Origin: Flavobacterium sp. LHD-85
GTDB taxonomy: Bacteria; Bacteroidota; Bacteroidia; Flavobacteriales; Flavobacteriaceae
Assembly (NCBI RefSeq): GCF_030929595.1
Contig: NZ_JAVFVR010000010.1
Coordinates: 1-64,000, forward strand
DNA: 64,000 nucleotides
Direction: 5' to 3'
Each line of letters begins with the position of its first letter. The stretch's first letter is position 1. Position numbers and translations under genes: made by a program. The notes beneath the pieces are model-generated. The model had not been told where the DNA came from. It saw only the letters and a program-made list of their open reading frames with translations, and did no database searches. Shown here piece after piece: positions 16,531 through 24,786 of the stretch.

Positions 16531-17481
16531 TTAATCGTGATTCTCGATTTGTTTATAAGCGTCAATCACCTTTTTAACCAATCTGTGACGTACGATATCT
16601 TTATCATCCAAATAAATAATTCCGATACCTTCAATGTCTTTTAGAACCAAAAGCGCTTCTTTAAGACCAGAAATTGTTCTGCGAGGCAAATCGACCTGCC
16701 CAGGATCACCAGTAATCATGAATTTGGCATTTTTTCCCATACGGGTCAAAAACATTTTCATCTGTGAGTGAGTAGTATTCTGAGCTTCGTCAAGAATTAC
16801 AAAAGCATTGTCAAGAGTTCGTCCACGCATAAAAGCTAAAGGTGCAATTTGAATAATTCCTTTTAGGATATAATCTTCCAATTTTTCGTTCGGAATCATA
16901 TCTCGCAAGGCATCATAAAGCGGTTGCATGTAAGGATCAAGTTTTTCTTTCATATCTCCAGGCAAGAAACCAAGGTTTTCACCAGCTTCAACCGCAGGAC
17001 GTGTTAGAATGATTCTTTTTACTTCCTTATCCTTCAGCATTTTTACTGCCATTGCAACTCCCGTGTACGTTTTTCCTGTACCGGCAGGCCCTACTGCAAA
17101 GACCATATCGTTCTTTTTTACAGTATCAACCAGCAATTGCTGATTTGGTGTCATTGCCTTTACAATCTTACCGCCAACACCATGAACTAAGATTTTGTCA
17201 TGATCGTAAGCTCTCTTTTCGTCCTGACCATCACTCATTATTACACGTTCAATTACATTATCGTCAATATTGTTGTAACGTGTAAAGTGAAGCATTAATC
17301 TTTGAAATCTTTTTTCGAATTCGTCTAAAACTTCTTTTTCGCCAAATGCTTTTAAAGTTGTCCCTCGCGCTACGATTTTAAGCTTCGGGTAATACTTTTT
17401 AATGATTTCTAAATGGCTGTCTTGCGCGCCCCAAAATTCTTTTGGTGCAATATCTACTAGCTCGATTATTCTTTCGTTCAA
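16531..17481 (-). CDS. PhoH family ATPase
   Basis: A 316-residue cytoplasmic P-loop protein. Walker A is GPAGTGKT at about residue 130 and Walker B is AFVILDEAQN. The ITGDPGQVDLP and SGLKEALLVL segments are typical of the PhoH/SF1-helicase-like domain; the N-terminal 100 residues contain a KH-like region (VARGTTLKAFG). PhoH proteins are linked to RNA metabolism, though the exact reaction is unsettled. It is divergent from the SAM hydrolase gene across 264 bp in which TAGCTTTG (17679-17686) is a possible -7 element facing the latter. Confidence 0.93.
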   Translation of the reverse strand: MNERIIELVDIAPKEFWGAQDSHLEIIKKYYPKLKIVARGTTLKAFGEKEVLDEFEKRFQRLMLHFTRYNNIDDNVIERVIMSDGQDEKRAYDHDKILVHGVGGKIVKAMTPNQQLLVDTVKKNDMVFAVGPAGTGKTYTGVAMAVKMLKDKEVKRIILTRPAVEAGENLGFLPGDMKEKLDPYMQPLYDALRDMIPNEKLEDYILKGIIQIAPLAFMRGRTLDNAFVILDEAQNTTHSQMKMFLTRMGKNAKFMITGDPGQVDLPRRTISGLKEALLVLKDIEGIGIIYLDDKDIVRHRLVKKVIDAYKQIENHD

Positions 17482-17745
17482 ATGAAGTAGTTTTAAATTA
17501 AAAATTCCTTTTAATATTTAGTGGTTGTCGGGTCTTTTCTATTTATCACAATAATCAAACTCAGTTTTCAATTTCATTCTCATAAAACTTAAATCAGTGT
17601 TTTTGAATATTGTAACTTGCAAATGCTTTAAAAATCACAATTTGTCTTTTCTTTCTTTCAATTTGTGTTTACTATTATTAGCTTTGCATTTCTCAAATTT
17701 AATGAAAATTAGATTTAAATACTATCAATAGTTATAAACAAAAAT

Positions 17746-18573
17746 ATGTCAATAATTACCCTTACTACAGACTACGGCTTGAAAGACCACTTTGTGGGGT
17801 CGCTGAAGGGTAAAATACTTTCTGAAAATCCAGAAGTTCAAATCATTGACATTTCTCATGACATTGATCCCTTTAATACTGCCGAAGCAAGTTACATTAT
17901 TGGTGCAGCTTATATGAGCTTCCCAAAAGGAACGGTTCATCTTATTGGTGTCGATATAGAACGCAATAAAGAAAACCAGCATATTGCCATGCAGTGGAAC
18001 GATCACTACTTTATTTGCGCCGATAACGGAATCCTGAGTATGCTAACGCAAAAAATCGTTCCGCAGAAGATTGTAGCAATTAATATTCACGATCGTTTCC
18101 CAATTGAAGCTACAGATCTGGATATATTTATTCAAGTTGCCTCGCATTTATCTAAAGGTGGTTTGCTGAATGTAATCGGAAAAGAAATTCAATCCATTAA
18201 AGAAGCAACCGAACTGCAAGCTCTTGTAGCCGACGACGGAAATTCTATAAAAGGAAACATTATTTACATCGATCATTTTGGAAATGTTGTGACTAATATT
18301 TCTAAAAAACAATTTTTAGAAATTTCACGCGGACGTCCGTATGAAATTGTTATGAATCCAAAGAGCATCAAAACGATTCTTCCTAATTATTCGGCTATCG
18401 CAACTTCTGACAAGTATCCGATTAAAACGTACGAAGGAGAAAAACTGGCTATTTTTAATGAGGCTGGTTTTCTTGAAATTGCTATTTTTAGAAGCAATCC
18501 TTCTAAAGTGGGTTCTGCAAACAGTCTTCTAGGTTTGAATTATCGTGATGTGATTACGATTAAATTCTCCTAA
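17746..18573 (+). CDS. SAM hydrolase (SAM hydroxide adenosyltransferase, DUF62)
   Basis: A 275-residue cytoplasmic enzyme of the fluorinase/SAM-hydrolase superfamily. The N-terminal TLTTDYGLKDHFVGSLKG carries the catalytic Asp-containing motif. IDISHDIDPFNTAEASYII and HLIGVDIERN follow. The C-terminal domain contains GNIIYIDHFGNVVTNI, and the ending is NSLLGLNYRDVI. Non-halogenating members cleave S-adenosylmethionine to adenosine and methionine using water. The 21-residue insertion loop typical of fluorinases/chlorinases is not apparent, so hydrolase is the better call. It is a single gene. Confidence 0.92.
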   Translation: MSIITLTTDYGLKDHFVGSLKGKILSENPEVQIIDISHDIDPFNTAEASYIIGAAYMSFPKGTVHLIGVDIERNKENQHIAMQWNDHYFICADNGILSMLTQKIVPQKIVAINIHDRFPIEATDLDIFIQVASHLSKGGLLNVIGKEIQSIKEATELQALVADDGNSIKGNIIYIDHFGNVVTNISKKQFLEISRGRPYEIVMNPKSIKTILPNYSAIATSDKYPIKTYEGEKLAIFNEAGFLEIAIFRSNPSKVGSANSLLGLNYRDVITIKFS

Positions 18574-18579
18574 AATTAT

Positions 18580-18755
18580 TTTAGATTTTAGAGTTCAGAT
18601 TTTAGATTTAAAAATGCTAAACATTGGAATTTGGAATTTCTCTATTGGAATTTTATTTTTTTATAAAAACAATAATCTATTTTGGTATTTTTGCGCACCT
18701 GTAAGACTTTAGGCAATTCAAAAAAAATCTAAAATCAACAGTCTAAAATCTTAAA
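18580..18755. repeat. Inverted-repeat element (~175 bp) before the ABM gene
   Basis: Imperfect terminal inverted repeats of about 26 bases: the left end (around 18583-18609) has AGATTTTAGA, a 5-base variable core, then GATTTTAGATT. The right end (18725-18751) is its reverse complement except for the core. Inside is the TTGGAATTTGGAATTT motif also found at about 966-1003. A TATTTTTG -7-like element (18686-18693) inside it faces the downstream gene. It resembles a MITE-like intergenic element; no coding capacity. Confidence 0.55.
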
Positions 18756-18763
18756 TTACAAAC

Positions 18764-19039
18764 ATGTTTGTTCGAATAGTAAAAATGAGTTTTCACGAAG
18801 AAAAAATTCCCGATTTTCTGGAGAATTTTGAATCGGTAAAAGAGAAAATACGAAATGCAGAAGGAAATCGTTTTTTAGAATTGTATCAGGACAAAAATGA
18901 TAAATGTATCTTTTTTACCTACAGTTACTGGGAAACCGAAGAAGATTTAGAAAATTACAGAAATTCTGAACTGTTTAATACTGTTTGGGATTTTACAAAA
19001 AAAACTATTCAATGCAAAACCAGAAGCTTGGAGCGTTGA
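18764..19039 (+). CDS. Antibiotic biosynthesis monooxygenase (ABM) family protein
   Basis: A 91-residue single-domain ferredoxin-like protein. MFVRIVKMSFHEEKIPDFLENFESVKEKIRNAEGNRFLELYQDKNDK shows the beta-alpha-beta start, and IFFTYSYWETEEDLENYRNSELF the second half with the conserved W-E segment. ABM proteins include cofactor-free monooxygenases, haem-degrading enzymes and many of unknown function; there are no residues here that settle the reaction. It lies 98 bp upstream of gldF, separated by a repeat, and is transcribed in the same direction. Confidence 0.85.
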   Translation: MFVRIVKMSFHEEKIPDFLENFESVKEKIRNAEGNRFLELYQDKNDKCIFFTYSYWETEEDLENYRNSELFNTVWDFTKKTIQCKTRSLER

Positions 19040-19060
19040 TAAACTGATGAGCTTAAATTA

Positions 19061-19116
19061 GTTTCAAGTTTAAGGTTTCACGTTAAGCGTGTAACTTGAA
19101 ACGTGAAACGTGAAAC
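19061..19116. repeat. TTTCAAGTT/AACTTGAAAC inverted repeat
   Basis: GTTTCAAGTTTAAGGTTTCA on the left (19061-19080) faces AACTTGAAACGTGAAACGTG (19093-19112) on the right, with an internal CACGTTAAGCGTG core. The TTTCAAGTT/AACTTGAAAC words are the same as the ends of the larger element at 22899-23131, so both appear to belong to one dispersed repeat family. Confidence 0.5.
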
Positions 19117-19137
19117 AATAAAAAACAAAAAACACGA

Positions 19138-19863
19138 ATGAAATCAATCATTTTAAGAGAAATAAAATCTTTTTTTGGCTCTCCAATTGGCTATTTGGTC
19201 ATTGCGATTTTCTTAATCAGCAACGGACTATTTTTATGGGTCTTTGAAGGAGATTACAATATTCTAAAAACTGGTTATGCCGATTTAACTCCGTTTTTTA
19301 CTCTAGCACCTTGGATTTTAATTTTCTTAATTCCAGCCGTAACCATGAGAAGTTTCTCTGACGAAAAAAAACAAGGAACTTTAGAATTGCTATTGACAAA
19401 ACCTTTATCAATTTGGGAAATTGTAAATGGTAAATTCTTCGGTTCATTTTTACTAATTATTTTGGCGATTATTCCAACTTTAATTTATGTAAAAGTAATT
19501 TCAGATTTAGGTTCGCCAGAAGGCAATATCGACATGGGAAGCACAATTGGTTCTTATTTCGGTTTATTGTTTTTAATCGCTTCCTATTCAGCAATAGGAA
19601 TCTTTACTTCTACCCTTTCAGAAAATCAGATTGTGGCTTTTATTATTGCCGTTTTTCTTTGCTTTTTCTTTTATTTTGGTTTTGAAGGTCTAGCAACATT
19701 AATTCCAGGTTCAAACAATTTCATTTCGGTTTTAGGAATGCAAAATCATTTTAAAAGTATGAGCCGCGGTGTAATTGACACTCGAGATATTATTTACTTT
19801 TTAAGCATTGCAATTGCCTTTTTGTCTTTTACTGTTTACCAATTAAAATCTTTTAAAGCTTAA
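19138..19863 (+). CDS. gldF: Gliding-motility ABC transporter permease GldF
   Basis: A 241-residue ABC-2 type permease with about six transmembrane helices (first at about 17-37, last at about 220-238). LLLTKPLSIWEIVNGKFFGSFLLIILAIIPTLIYV is the characteristic core. GldF works with GldG and the ATPase GldA (not in this window) and is required for flavobacterial gliding on surfaces. The stop codon overlaps the gldG start by one base (TAATG), confirming coupled translation with gldG. Confidence 0.93.
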   Translation: MKSIILREIKSFFGSPIGYLVIAIFLISNGLFLWVFEGDYNILKTGYADLTPFFTLAPWILIFLIPAVTMRSFSDEKKQGTLELLLTKPLSIWEIVNGKFFGSFLLIILAIIPTLIYVKVISDLGSPEGNIDMGSTIGSYFGLLFLIASYSAIGIFTSTLSENQIVAFIIAVFLCFFFYFGFEGLATLIPGSNNFISVLGMQNHFKSMSRGVIDTRDIIYFLSIAIAFLSFTVYQLKSFKA

Positions 19864-21548
19864 TGAAACTATCTACAAAACATAATTTAAAGACATTAGG
19901 CATCACTATTTTCATTTTAATAGTTTTAAATGTACTTGGAACAATCTTTTTTCATCGTTTTGATTTAACAAAAGATAAACGCTATACCCTTTCTCCAACG
20001 TCGTTAGGGATTCTAAAACAAGTAAAAAATCCACTTTCTATTAAGATTTATATGGCTGGAGATCTTCCTGCCGATTTTAGACGTTTACAGCAGGAAACCA
20101 AGCAATTATTAGAAGAATTTCAAGCTTATAACAACAATATAGTTTTCGAGTTTGTTGATCCGTTAGAAAATGAAGATGAAAGCGAAGAACTGACAAAATC
20201 ACTTTTCCAGAAAGGATTAACTCCTGTAAATATTACGGTTGATGATAAAGGAAAACAATCTCAAGCTATGGTTTTCCCGTGGGCAGTTGCGGTTTACAAT
20301 AACAAAGAAGTTAATATTCCGTTGTTGAAAAACATCATGGGAGCTTCTACTACACAAAAAGTTATTGGATCTATTCAGCATTTAGAATATTCTATTGCAG
20401 ATGCGATTAACAAAGTAGCCAAAAACAAGCAGAAAAAAGTTGCTATCATAAAAGGAAATGGCGAATTAAAAGAGATTCACATTGCCAAAATGTTAATGCA
20501 GGTTAAAGAAAGTTATTACATCGGACCATTCACTTTAGACTCTGTTGCAAAAGATCCAAACGGAACCTTAAATGCATTAAAAAAATACGATTTAGCCATT
20601 ATTTCTAAGCCGACAGAAAAATTCTCTGACGAAGAAAAAGAAGTTCTGGATCAGTTTATTATGAATGGCGGAAAAACCATTTGGCTAATTGATCAAGTGG
20701 CAGCCGACATGGACAGTTTGTACAATGATATGGGCGCAACTCTGGCATATCCAAGAGATTTAAATCTAAACGATATGTTCTTTAAATATGGATTCAGAAT
20801 TAATCCTGATTTGATCAAAGATGAACAAGGAAGTCCAATTAAACTAGCAACCGGCGAACAAGGAAGCGCTACACAATATCAGGATTTTATCTGGAAATTT
20901 GCGCCACAGGTTTATCCAACAAGCCAGCATCCTATTGTTAAAAACTTGGGCGGAATTAAATTCGATTTTGCAAATCCGATTGACACTTTGAAAAATGGAA
21001 TTAAGAAAACCGTATTATTGCAATCTTCTCAATATTCTAAAACAATTGGTTCTCCTGTAGAAGTTAATCTGAACATGGTTACCGAGAAAACAACTCCGCA
21101 GGATTATTTAAATAAAGGGAATCAGAACCTTGCTGTTTTATTAGAGGGTTCATTTCATTCTGCTTTCGAAAATAGAATTCTGCCTTTCAAAGACAATTCT
21201 TTCTCTGCGCAAGGAAAACCAAACAAAATGATTGTTGTGGCTGATGGAGATATTGCAAGAAATCAATTGGACAAAAACATGATGCCAATTGAATTAGGTT
21301 ATGACCAAAGAACTGGCCAATTATACGACAACAAAGACTTCATCATGAATTGCATCAATTACCTTCTTGATGATACAGGACTTATTAACATTAGAAGTAA
21401 AGATGTCGAACTGCCTTTATTAGATAAAGAAAAAGTTTATGAAAGCTATACCTTTACACAATTCATAACTATCGGAGTTCCAATTCTAATTTTATTGATC
21501 TTTGGCCTTTTATTTACTTTTATCAGAAAAAGAAAATACAGCAAATAG
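19863..21548 (+). CDS. gldG: Gliding-motility ABC transporter auxiliary protein GldG
   Basis: A 561-residue protein anchored by an N-terminal helix (about 11-33) and a C-terminal helix (about 534-556), with a large periplasmic region between, the DUF/ABC_transp_aux layout of GldG. FHRFDLTKDKRYTLSPTSLGILKQVKNPLSIKIYMAG is typical of the family start. It associates with GldF and GldA in the gliding-related ABC transporter. It shares the TAATG junction with gldF and is followed by dnaN with its own promoter. Confidence 0.94.
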   Translation: MKLSTKHNLKTLGITIFILIVLNVLGTIFFHRFDLTKDKRYTLSPTSLGILKQVKNPLSIKIYMAGDLPADFRRLQQETKQLLEEFQAYNNNIVFEFVDPLENEDESEELTKSLFQKGLTPVNITVDDKGKQSQAMVFPWAVAVYNNKEVNIPLLKNIMGASTTQKVIGSIQHLEYSIADAINKVAKNKQKKVAIIKGNGELKEIHIAKMLMQVKESYYIGPFTLDSVAKDPNGTLNALKKYDLAIISKPTEKFSDEEKEVLDQFIMNGGKTIWLIDQVAADMDSLYNDMGATLAYPRDLNLNDMFFKYGFRINPDLIKDEQGSPIKLATGEQGSATQYQDFIWKFAPQVYPTSQHPIVKNLGGIKFDFANPIDTLKNGIKKTVLLQSSQYSKTIGSPVEVNLNMVTEKTTPQDYLNKGNQNLAVLLEGSFHSAFENRILPFKDNSFSAQGKPNKMIVVADGDIARNQLDKNMMPIELGYDQRTGQLYDNKDFIMNCINYLLDDTGLINIRSKDVELPLLDKEKVYESYTFTQFITIGVPILILLIFGLLFTFIRKRKYSK

Positions 21549-21587
21549 ATGTTAATAAAAAAATGTAATAATTTGGATAGTTTAAGA

Positions 21588-21595
21588 TATATTTG
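21588..21595 (+). promoter_or_regulatory. Putative -7 element of dnaN
   Basis: TATATTTG matches TAnnTTTG exactly and lies 28 bases before the dnaN start codon. No well-spaced TTTG is seen at -33, so this is only a probable promoter. Confidence 0.45.
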
Positions 21596-21623
21596 TAATC
21601 CTTATATTTAGAAAATAAAACAG

Positions 21624-22742
21624 ATGAAATTTATAGTATCGAGTTCGTACTTATTAAAACAATTACAAGTTTTAGGTAGTGTAATCAATAGTAATAATAC
21701 GTTGCCTATTTTGGACAACTTTTTATTTGAACTAAACAACAATGAGTTGACAGTTTCGGCTTCAGATCTTGAAACGACTATGTCGGCTACATTATCGATC
21801 GATTCTACAAGTAAAGGAAGTGTAGCTGTTCCAGCTAAGCTTTTGCTTGAAATTTTAAAAACTTTCCCAGAGCAGCCATTAACTTTCACTGTAGAAGATA
21901 ATAATACGGTAGAAATTAGCTCAAATTCTGGTAAATATGCATTGGCTTATGCTGCAGGAGAAGAATTTCCTAAAGCAGTAAGTCTTGAAGATCCATCTGT
22001 GACACTTGTTCCTGCAGAAGTTTTAGCAACTGCGGTAAGTAAAACTATTTTTGCAGCTGGAAACGATGATTTACGTCCGGTAATGTCTGGAGTATTCTTC
22101 CAGTTTTCACCAGAAGGATTAATTTTCGTAGCTACAGATGCTCACAAATTGGTAAAATATGCACGTACAGATGTTAAAGCATCTCAAGTGGCAGATTTTA
22201 TTATGCCTAAAAAACCTTTAAACATTTTAAAAAGTATTTTAGGAAGCTCTGACGCTGAAGTAAAAATTGAATACAACGATTCAAATGCGACTTTCTCATT
22301 TGACAATTATATTTTAATGTGTCGTTTAATCGACGGAAAATACCCTAACTACGAAGCGGTAATTCCAAAAGAAAATCCAAACAAATTAATGATTGATCGT
22401 TCTTTATTTTTAAGTTCAGTTCGTCGTGTTGCGATCTTCTCTAACAAAACTACACACCAAATTCGTTTGAAAATTGCTGGAGCAGAATTAAATGTTTCTG
22501 CAGAAGACATCGATTACTCAAACAAAGCAGAAGAAAGATTGACTTGTGATTATCAAGGTGATGATTTACAAATTGGTTTCAACTCTCGTTTCTTAACAGA
22601 GATGCTTACTAACCTTCAGTCAGACATGATTATGCTTGAAATGTCATTGCCAAATAGAGCTGGTATTTTAACTCCAGTTGATGGCTTAGAAGAAGGAGAA
22701 ACAGTTACTATGTTGGTAATGCCTGTAATGTTAAATAGTTAA
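21624..22742 (+). CDS. dnaN: DNA polymerase III subunit beta (sliding clamp)
   Basis: A 372-residue processivity clamp; a homodimer of three-domain subunits encircles DNA and tethers DNA polymerase III. The protein begins MKFIVSSSYLLKQLQVLGSVINSNNTLPILDNFLFE, the classic first domain. ATDAHKLVKYA is the second-domain signature, and the C-terminus ends DGLEEGETVTMLVMPVMLNS, where the hydrophobic-groove MP-M residues are normal. It is not next to dnaA or recF here, which is common in Bacteroidota. It is closed by a terminator at 22849. Confidence 0.97.
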   Translation: MKFIVSSSYLLKQLQVLGSVINSNNTLPILDNFLFELNNNELTVSASDLETTMSATLSIDSTSKGSVAVPAKLLLEILKTFPEQPLTFTVEDNNTVEISSNSGKYALAYAAGEEFPKAVSLEDPSVTLVPAEVLATAVSKTIFAAGNDDLRPVMSGVFFQFSPEGLIFVATDAHKLVKYARTDVKASQVADFIMPKKPLNILKSILGSSDAEVKIEYNDSNATFSFDNYILMCRLIDGKYPNYEAVIPKENPNKLMIDRSLFLSSVRRVAIFSNKTTHQIRLKIAGAELNVSAEDIDYSNKAEERLTCDYQGDDLQIGFNSRFLTEMLTNLQSDMIMLEMSLPNRAGILTPVDGLEEGETVTMLVMPVMLNS

Positions 22743-22848
22743 CATTAAAGTTTCTTTCTGTTACAGGGATGTTTTTTAGTTTTAAATAAAAGATCTATCA
22801 TTGTAAAAAAAAAGATATCGCTATTAACCAACCATTTTTTATACCTAG

Positions 22849-22882
22849 AAACCGCAATTCCTATAAAGAGTTGCGGTTTTTT
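22849..22882 (+). terminator. dnaN terminator
   Basis: Stem AAACCGCAA/TTGCGGTTT (22849-22857 and 22871-22879) followed by TTTT, 107 bases after the dnaN stop. Confidence 0.8.
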
Positions 22883-22898
22883 ATTTAGGTTTATTTTG

Positions 22899-23131
22899 AG
22901 TTTCAGGTTTCAAGTTGATATACTATTCGTATAATTTTTACCGCAAAGTTCGCTAAGATTCATGCTTAGGATTGTTTTAGAATACTAAGAACGCAAAGCT
23001 TTGTGTACTTATATTCTTTGTAAAGACTTTAGAGAAAAGAAAACTTTGTGACCTTTGCGTAAAACCTTTGCGAACTTTGCGGTTAGAAAAACACAAAGCA
23101 TATCAACTTGAAACCTGAAACCTGAAACTTA
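22899..23131. repeat. Nested inverted-repeat element (MITE-like, ~230 bp)
   Basis: The outer ends are TTTCAGGTTTCAAGTTGATA (22901-22920) and its complement starting TATCAACTTGAAACCTGAAA (23101-23120). Inner arms ACCGCAAAGTTCGC (22940-22953) and GCGAACTTTGCGGT (23070-23083) are also exact complements. The interior has CTTTGCG/CGCAAAG words (CCTTTGCGTAAAACCTTTGC). A related fragment, GCCGCAAAGGCGCTAAGGCG, is at 783-802. It has no coding frame and fills the dnaN-dsbA gap. Confidence 0.65.
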
Positions 23132-23147
23132 AAACAACAATTTTCCA

Positions 23148-23155
23148 TATCTTTG
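23148..23155 (+). promoter_or_regulatory. -7 element abutting the DsbA-like gene
   Basis: TATCTTTG matches TAnnTTTG and ends only 4 bases before the ATG at 23160, so transcription would start at or next to the start codon, implying a leaderless or near-leaderless mRNA. Confidence 0.4.
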
Positions 23156-23159
23156 TAAA

Positions 23160-23789
23160 ATGAAAATAGAAATTTGGTCGGACATCATGTGTCCGTTTTG
23201 TTATATCGGAAAAAGACAGCTGGAAACTGCACTTGCAGTATTCCCTAATGATAATTTTGAAATTGAATGGAAAAGCTTTCAGCTGGATCCAACCATAACT
23301 TCGCAACCCGATATGGACGTTTACACGTTCTTAGCGGAAAGAAAAGGCATGTCGATTGAACAATCTAAAGAAATGCACAAAGGTGTCGCAGAACGCGCTA
23401 AAAGTGTTGGTTTGGATTATAATTTTGATAAAGCTGTTATTTCAAATTCCTTAAACGCACATAGAATCATTCAATTAGCTAAAACCAAAAATATGGGCGA
23501 TAGAATGGAAGAAATTTTCTTTAAAGCTTATTTTACAGACGGACAAGATTTAAACAACGGACAAACCTTGATTAAATTAGGGATTCAAGCCGGATTGGAA
23601 GAAAATGAAATTAGAGAAGTTCTTGAAAGCGATTCTTTATTTCTAAAAGAAGTTGAGTCAGACATTAAAGAAGCTGCTGAAATTGGCGTTCAAGGTGTTC
23701 CTTTCTTTGTATTTGATCGTAAATATGCAGTTTCAGGCGCTCAACCAATTGAAACTTTCGTAAAAACAATTCAAGAAGTTTTAAAATAA
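23160..23789 (+). CDS. DsbA-family oxidoreductase (FrnE-like)
   Basis: A 209-residue thioredoxin-fold protein with the active site DIMCPFCYIGKRQLE (CPFC) directly at the N-terminus and no signal peptide, which is the FrnE/2-hydroxychromene-isomerase-like cytoplasmic group. Further marks are WKSFQLDP, ANRIIQLA-like (AHRIIQLAK), and the cis-Pro loop GVQGVPFFVFDRKYAVSGAQ. It is likely a cytosolic disulfide oxidoreductase/isomerase involved in redox stress; the substrate is unknown. Single gene with a strong terminator. Confidence 0.92.
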   Translation: MKIEIWSDIMCPFCYIGKRQLETALAVFPNDNFEIEWKSFQLDPTITSQPDMDVYTFLAERKGMSIEQSKEMHKGVAERAKSVGLDYNFDKAVISNSLNAHRIIQLAKTKNMGDRMEEIFFKAYFTDGQDLNNGQTLIKLGIQAGLEENEIREVLESDSLFLKEVESDIKEAAEIGVQGVPFFVFDRKYAVSGAQPIETFVKTIQEVLK

Positions 23790-23810
23790 AACTTAAATCT
23801 TATATAACCT

Positions 23811-23847
23811 AAAAGCGTGCTGTTTATATATAAACAGCACGCTTTTA
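23811..23847. terminator. Strong bidirectional terminator
   Basis: A 16-bp perfect stem, AAAAGCGTGCTGTTTA (23811-23826) with its complement (23831-23846), between the DsbA-like gene and the small convergent gene. Confidence 0.85.
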
Positions 23848-23876
23848 TCATTTAGTCCTTTCAATAAACTAAAAAA

Positions 23877-24008
23877 TTAATGCCCAGCTCTACCTTTTGA
23901 TTCATTCGATTTTGTTGTAGTGCTTTTTCCTCTAGAACCAGATGTTGATTTTTGAGTTTTTCCAGAATCTTTCATTCCAGATTTCGAATCTTTTCTTGAA
24001 GTTTCCAT
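23877..24008 (-). CDS. Small basic Ser/Lys/Gly-rich protein (43 aa)
   Basis: An open frame of 44 codons on the minus strand from ATG (24008) to TAA (23877). The product starts METSRKDSKSGMKDSGKTQK and ends SKGRAGH: Ser, Lys, Gly and Thr make up most of it, with no hydrophobic core, so it should be intrinsically disordered and basic. Codon use (AAA, TCA, GGA, ACT) matches the neighbours, and the downstream terminator is correctly placed. Its composition resembles small stress-associated or nucleic-acid-binding proteins, but I do not recognise the family. Confidence 0.6.
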   Translation of the reverse strand: METSRKDSKSGMKDSGKTQKSTSGSRGKSTTTKSNESKGRAGH

Positions 24009-24230
24009 AATGCTATAATTTTTAAAATTATTAGTTATACAAAGTTGCAAATTACGTAAGTGTTTATTTTACAGAATCATACTTGATTTTTACAAAATGT
24101 GACTTAACTTAAAACATCTCCGTAAACAAATCATGTAAGATTAAAAGCAAATCCTATAATTTTTTTAAGCCACTTATTTTCAAATTTGTATATATCATTC
24201 TAAAACATTTATTAATTTAAAATAGCAGTC

Positions 24231-24641
24231 ATGAGAACAGATACCGATAACAGAAAATCTGCAAATTTGAATGATTTTAAATGCAGTAAACCCGATCACA
24301 TTGATACAGCTCATGAAAATGAAGCAATGGATCAAGAATATACTTCAGGACAAGATCAAGATAATCATTACAAAAATAAATTCGCTCATTCCTCTGATGA
24401 TTGTTATGAAATCGTAGAAAGCGGACTAAATTTAGCTGAAGATAATACTCCTTTTTCAACTTACGACACTGCAAATCTTTACGACAGTTATAACTTGGAT
24501 AATGAAGATGCCAAATATAATTGTCCCCTTATCGAAATTTTGAAAACTAAAAACTTTAAAGTAGTTATATCGCCAAAAAATAATTCGAAAATTACAAACG
24601 AATACCTGTTTAATGAATCCTTCTATTTTAGTCATTGTTAA
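24231..24641 (+). CDS. Hypothetical acidic protein
   Basis: A 136-residue protein I do not recognise. It is hydrophilic and rich in Asp, Asn, Ser and Tyr (HENEAMDQEYTSGQDQDNHYKNKF), with no signal peptide or membrane segment; only the last third (CPLIEILKTKNFKVVISPKN) looks folded. It stands alone between two terminators. Codon choice is normal for the region and the ATG is preceded by an A-rich leader, which favours this frame over the two overlapping antisense frames. Likely cytoplasmic; role unknown. Confidence 0.55.
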   Translation: MRTDTDNRKSANLNDFKCSKPDHIDTAHENEAMDQEYTSGQDQDNHYKNKFAHSSDDCYEIVESGLNLAEDNTPFSTYDTANLYDSYNLDNEDAKYNCPLIEILKTKNFKVVISPKNNSKITNEYLFNESFYFSHC

Positions 24642-24733
24642 AAATGAAGTTCTTTTAATAAATAAAAACAATTGAAAGAATATATTACTTTCAATAACAA
24701 TCTTTTAAAAACTAGTATTTAAAGCAAAAAATA

Positions 24734-24768
24734 AAACCCAGTAAAACTAAATTTACTGGGTTTCTTTT
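24734..24768. terminator. Bidirectional terminator
   Basis: Stem AAACCCAGTAAA/TTTACTGGGTTT (24734-24745 and 24752-24763) between convergent genes, with a T-rich tail on the plus strand and an equivalent on the minus strand. Confidence 0.8.
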
Positions 24769-24786
24769 ATTTTCTAATGAAAAAAA

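Noticed and set aside
24277..24671. Two minus-strand frames opposite the gene at 24231-24641.
   Set aside because: They lack a sensible N-terminus and codon use; the plus-strand frame has both and lies between proper terminators.
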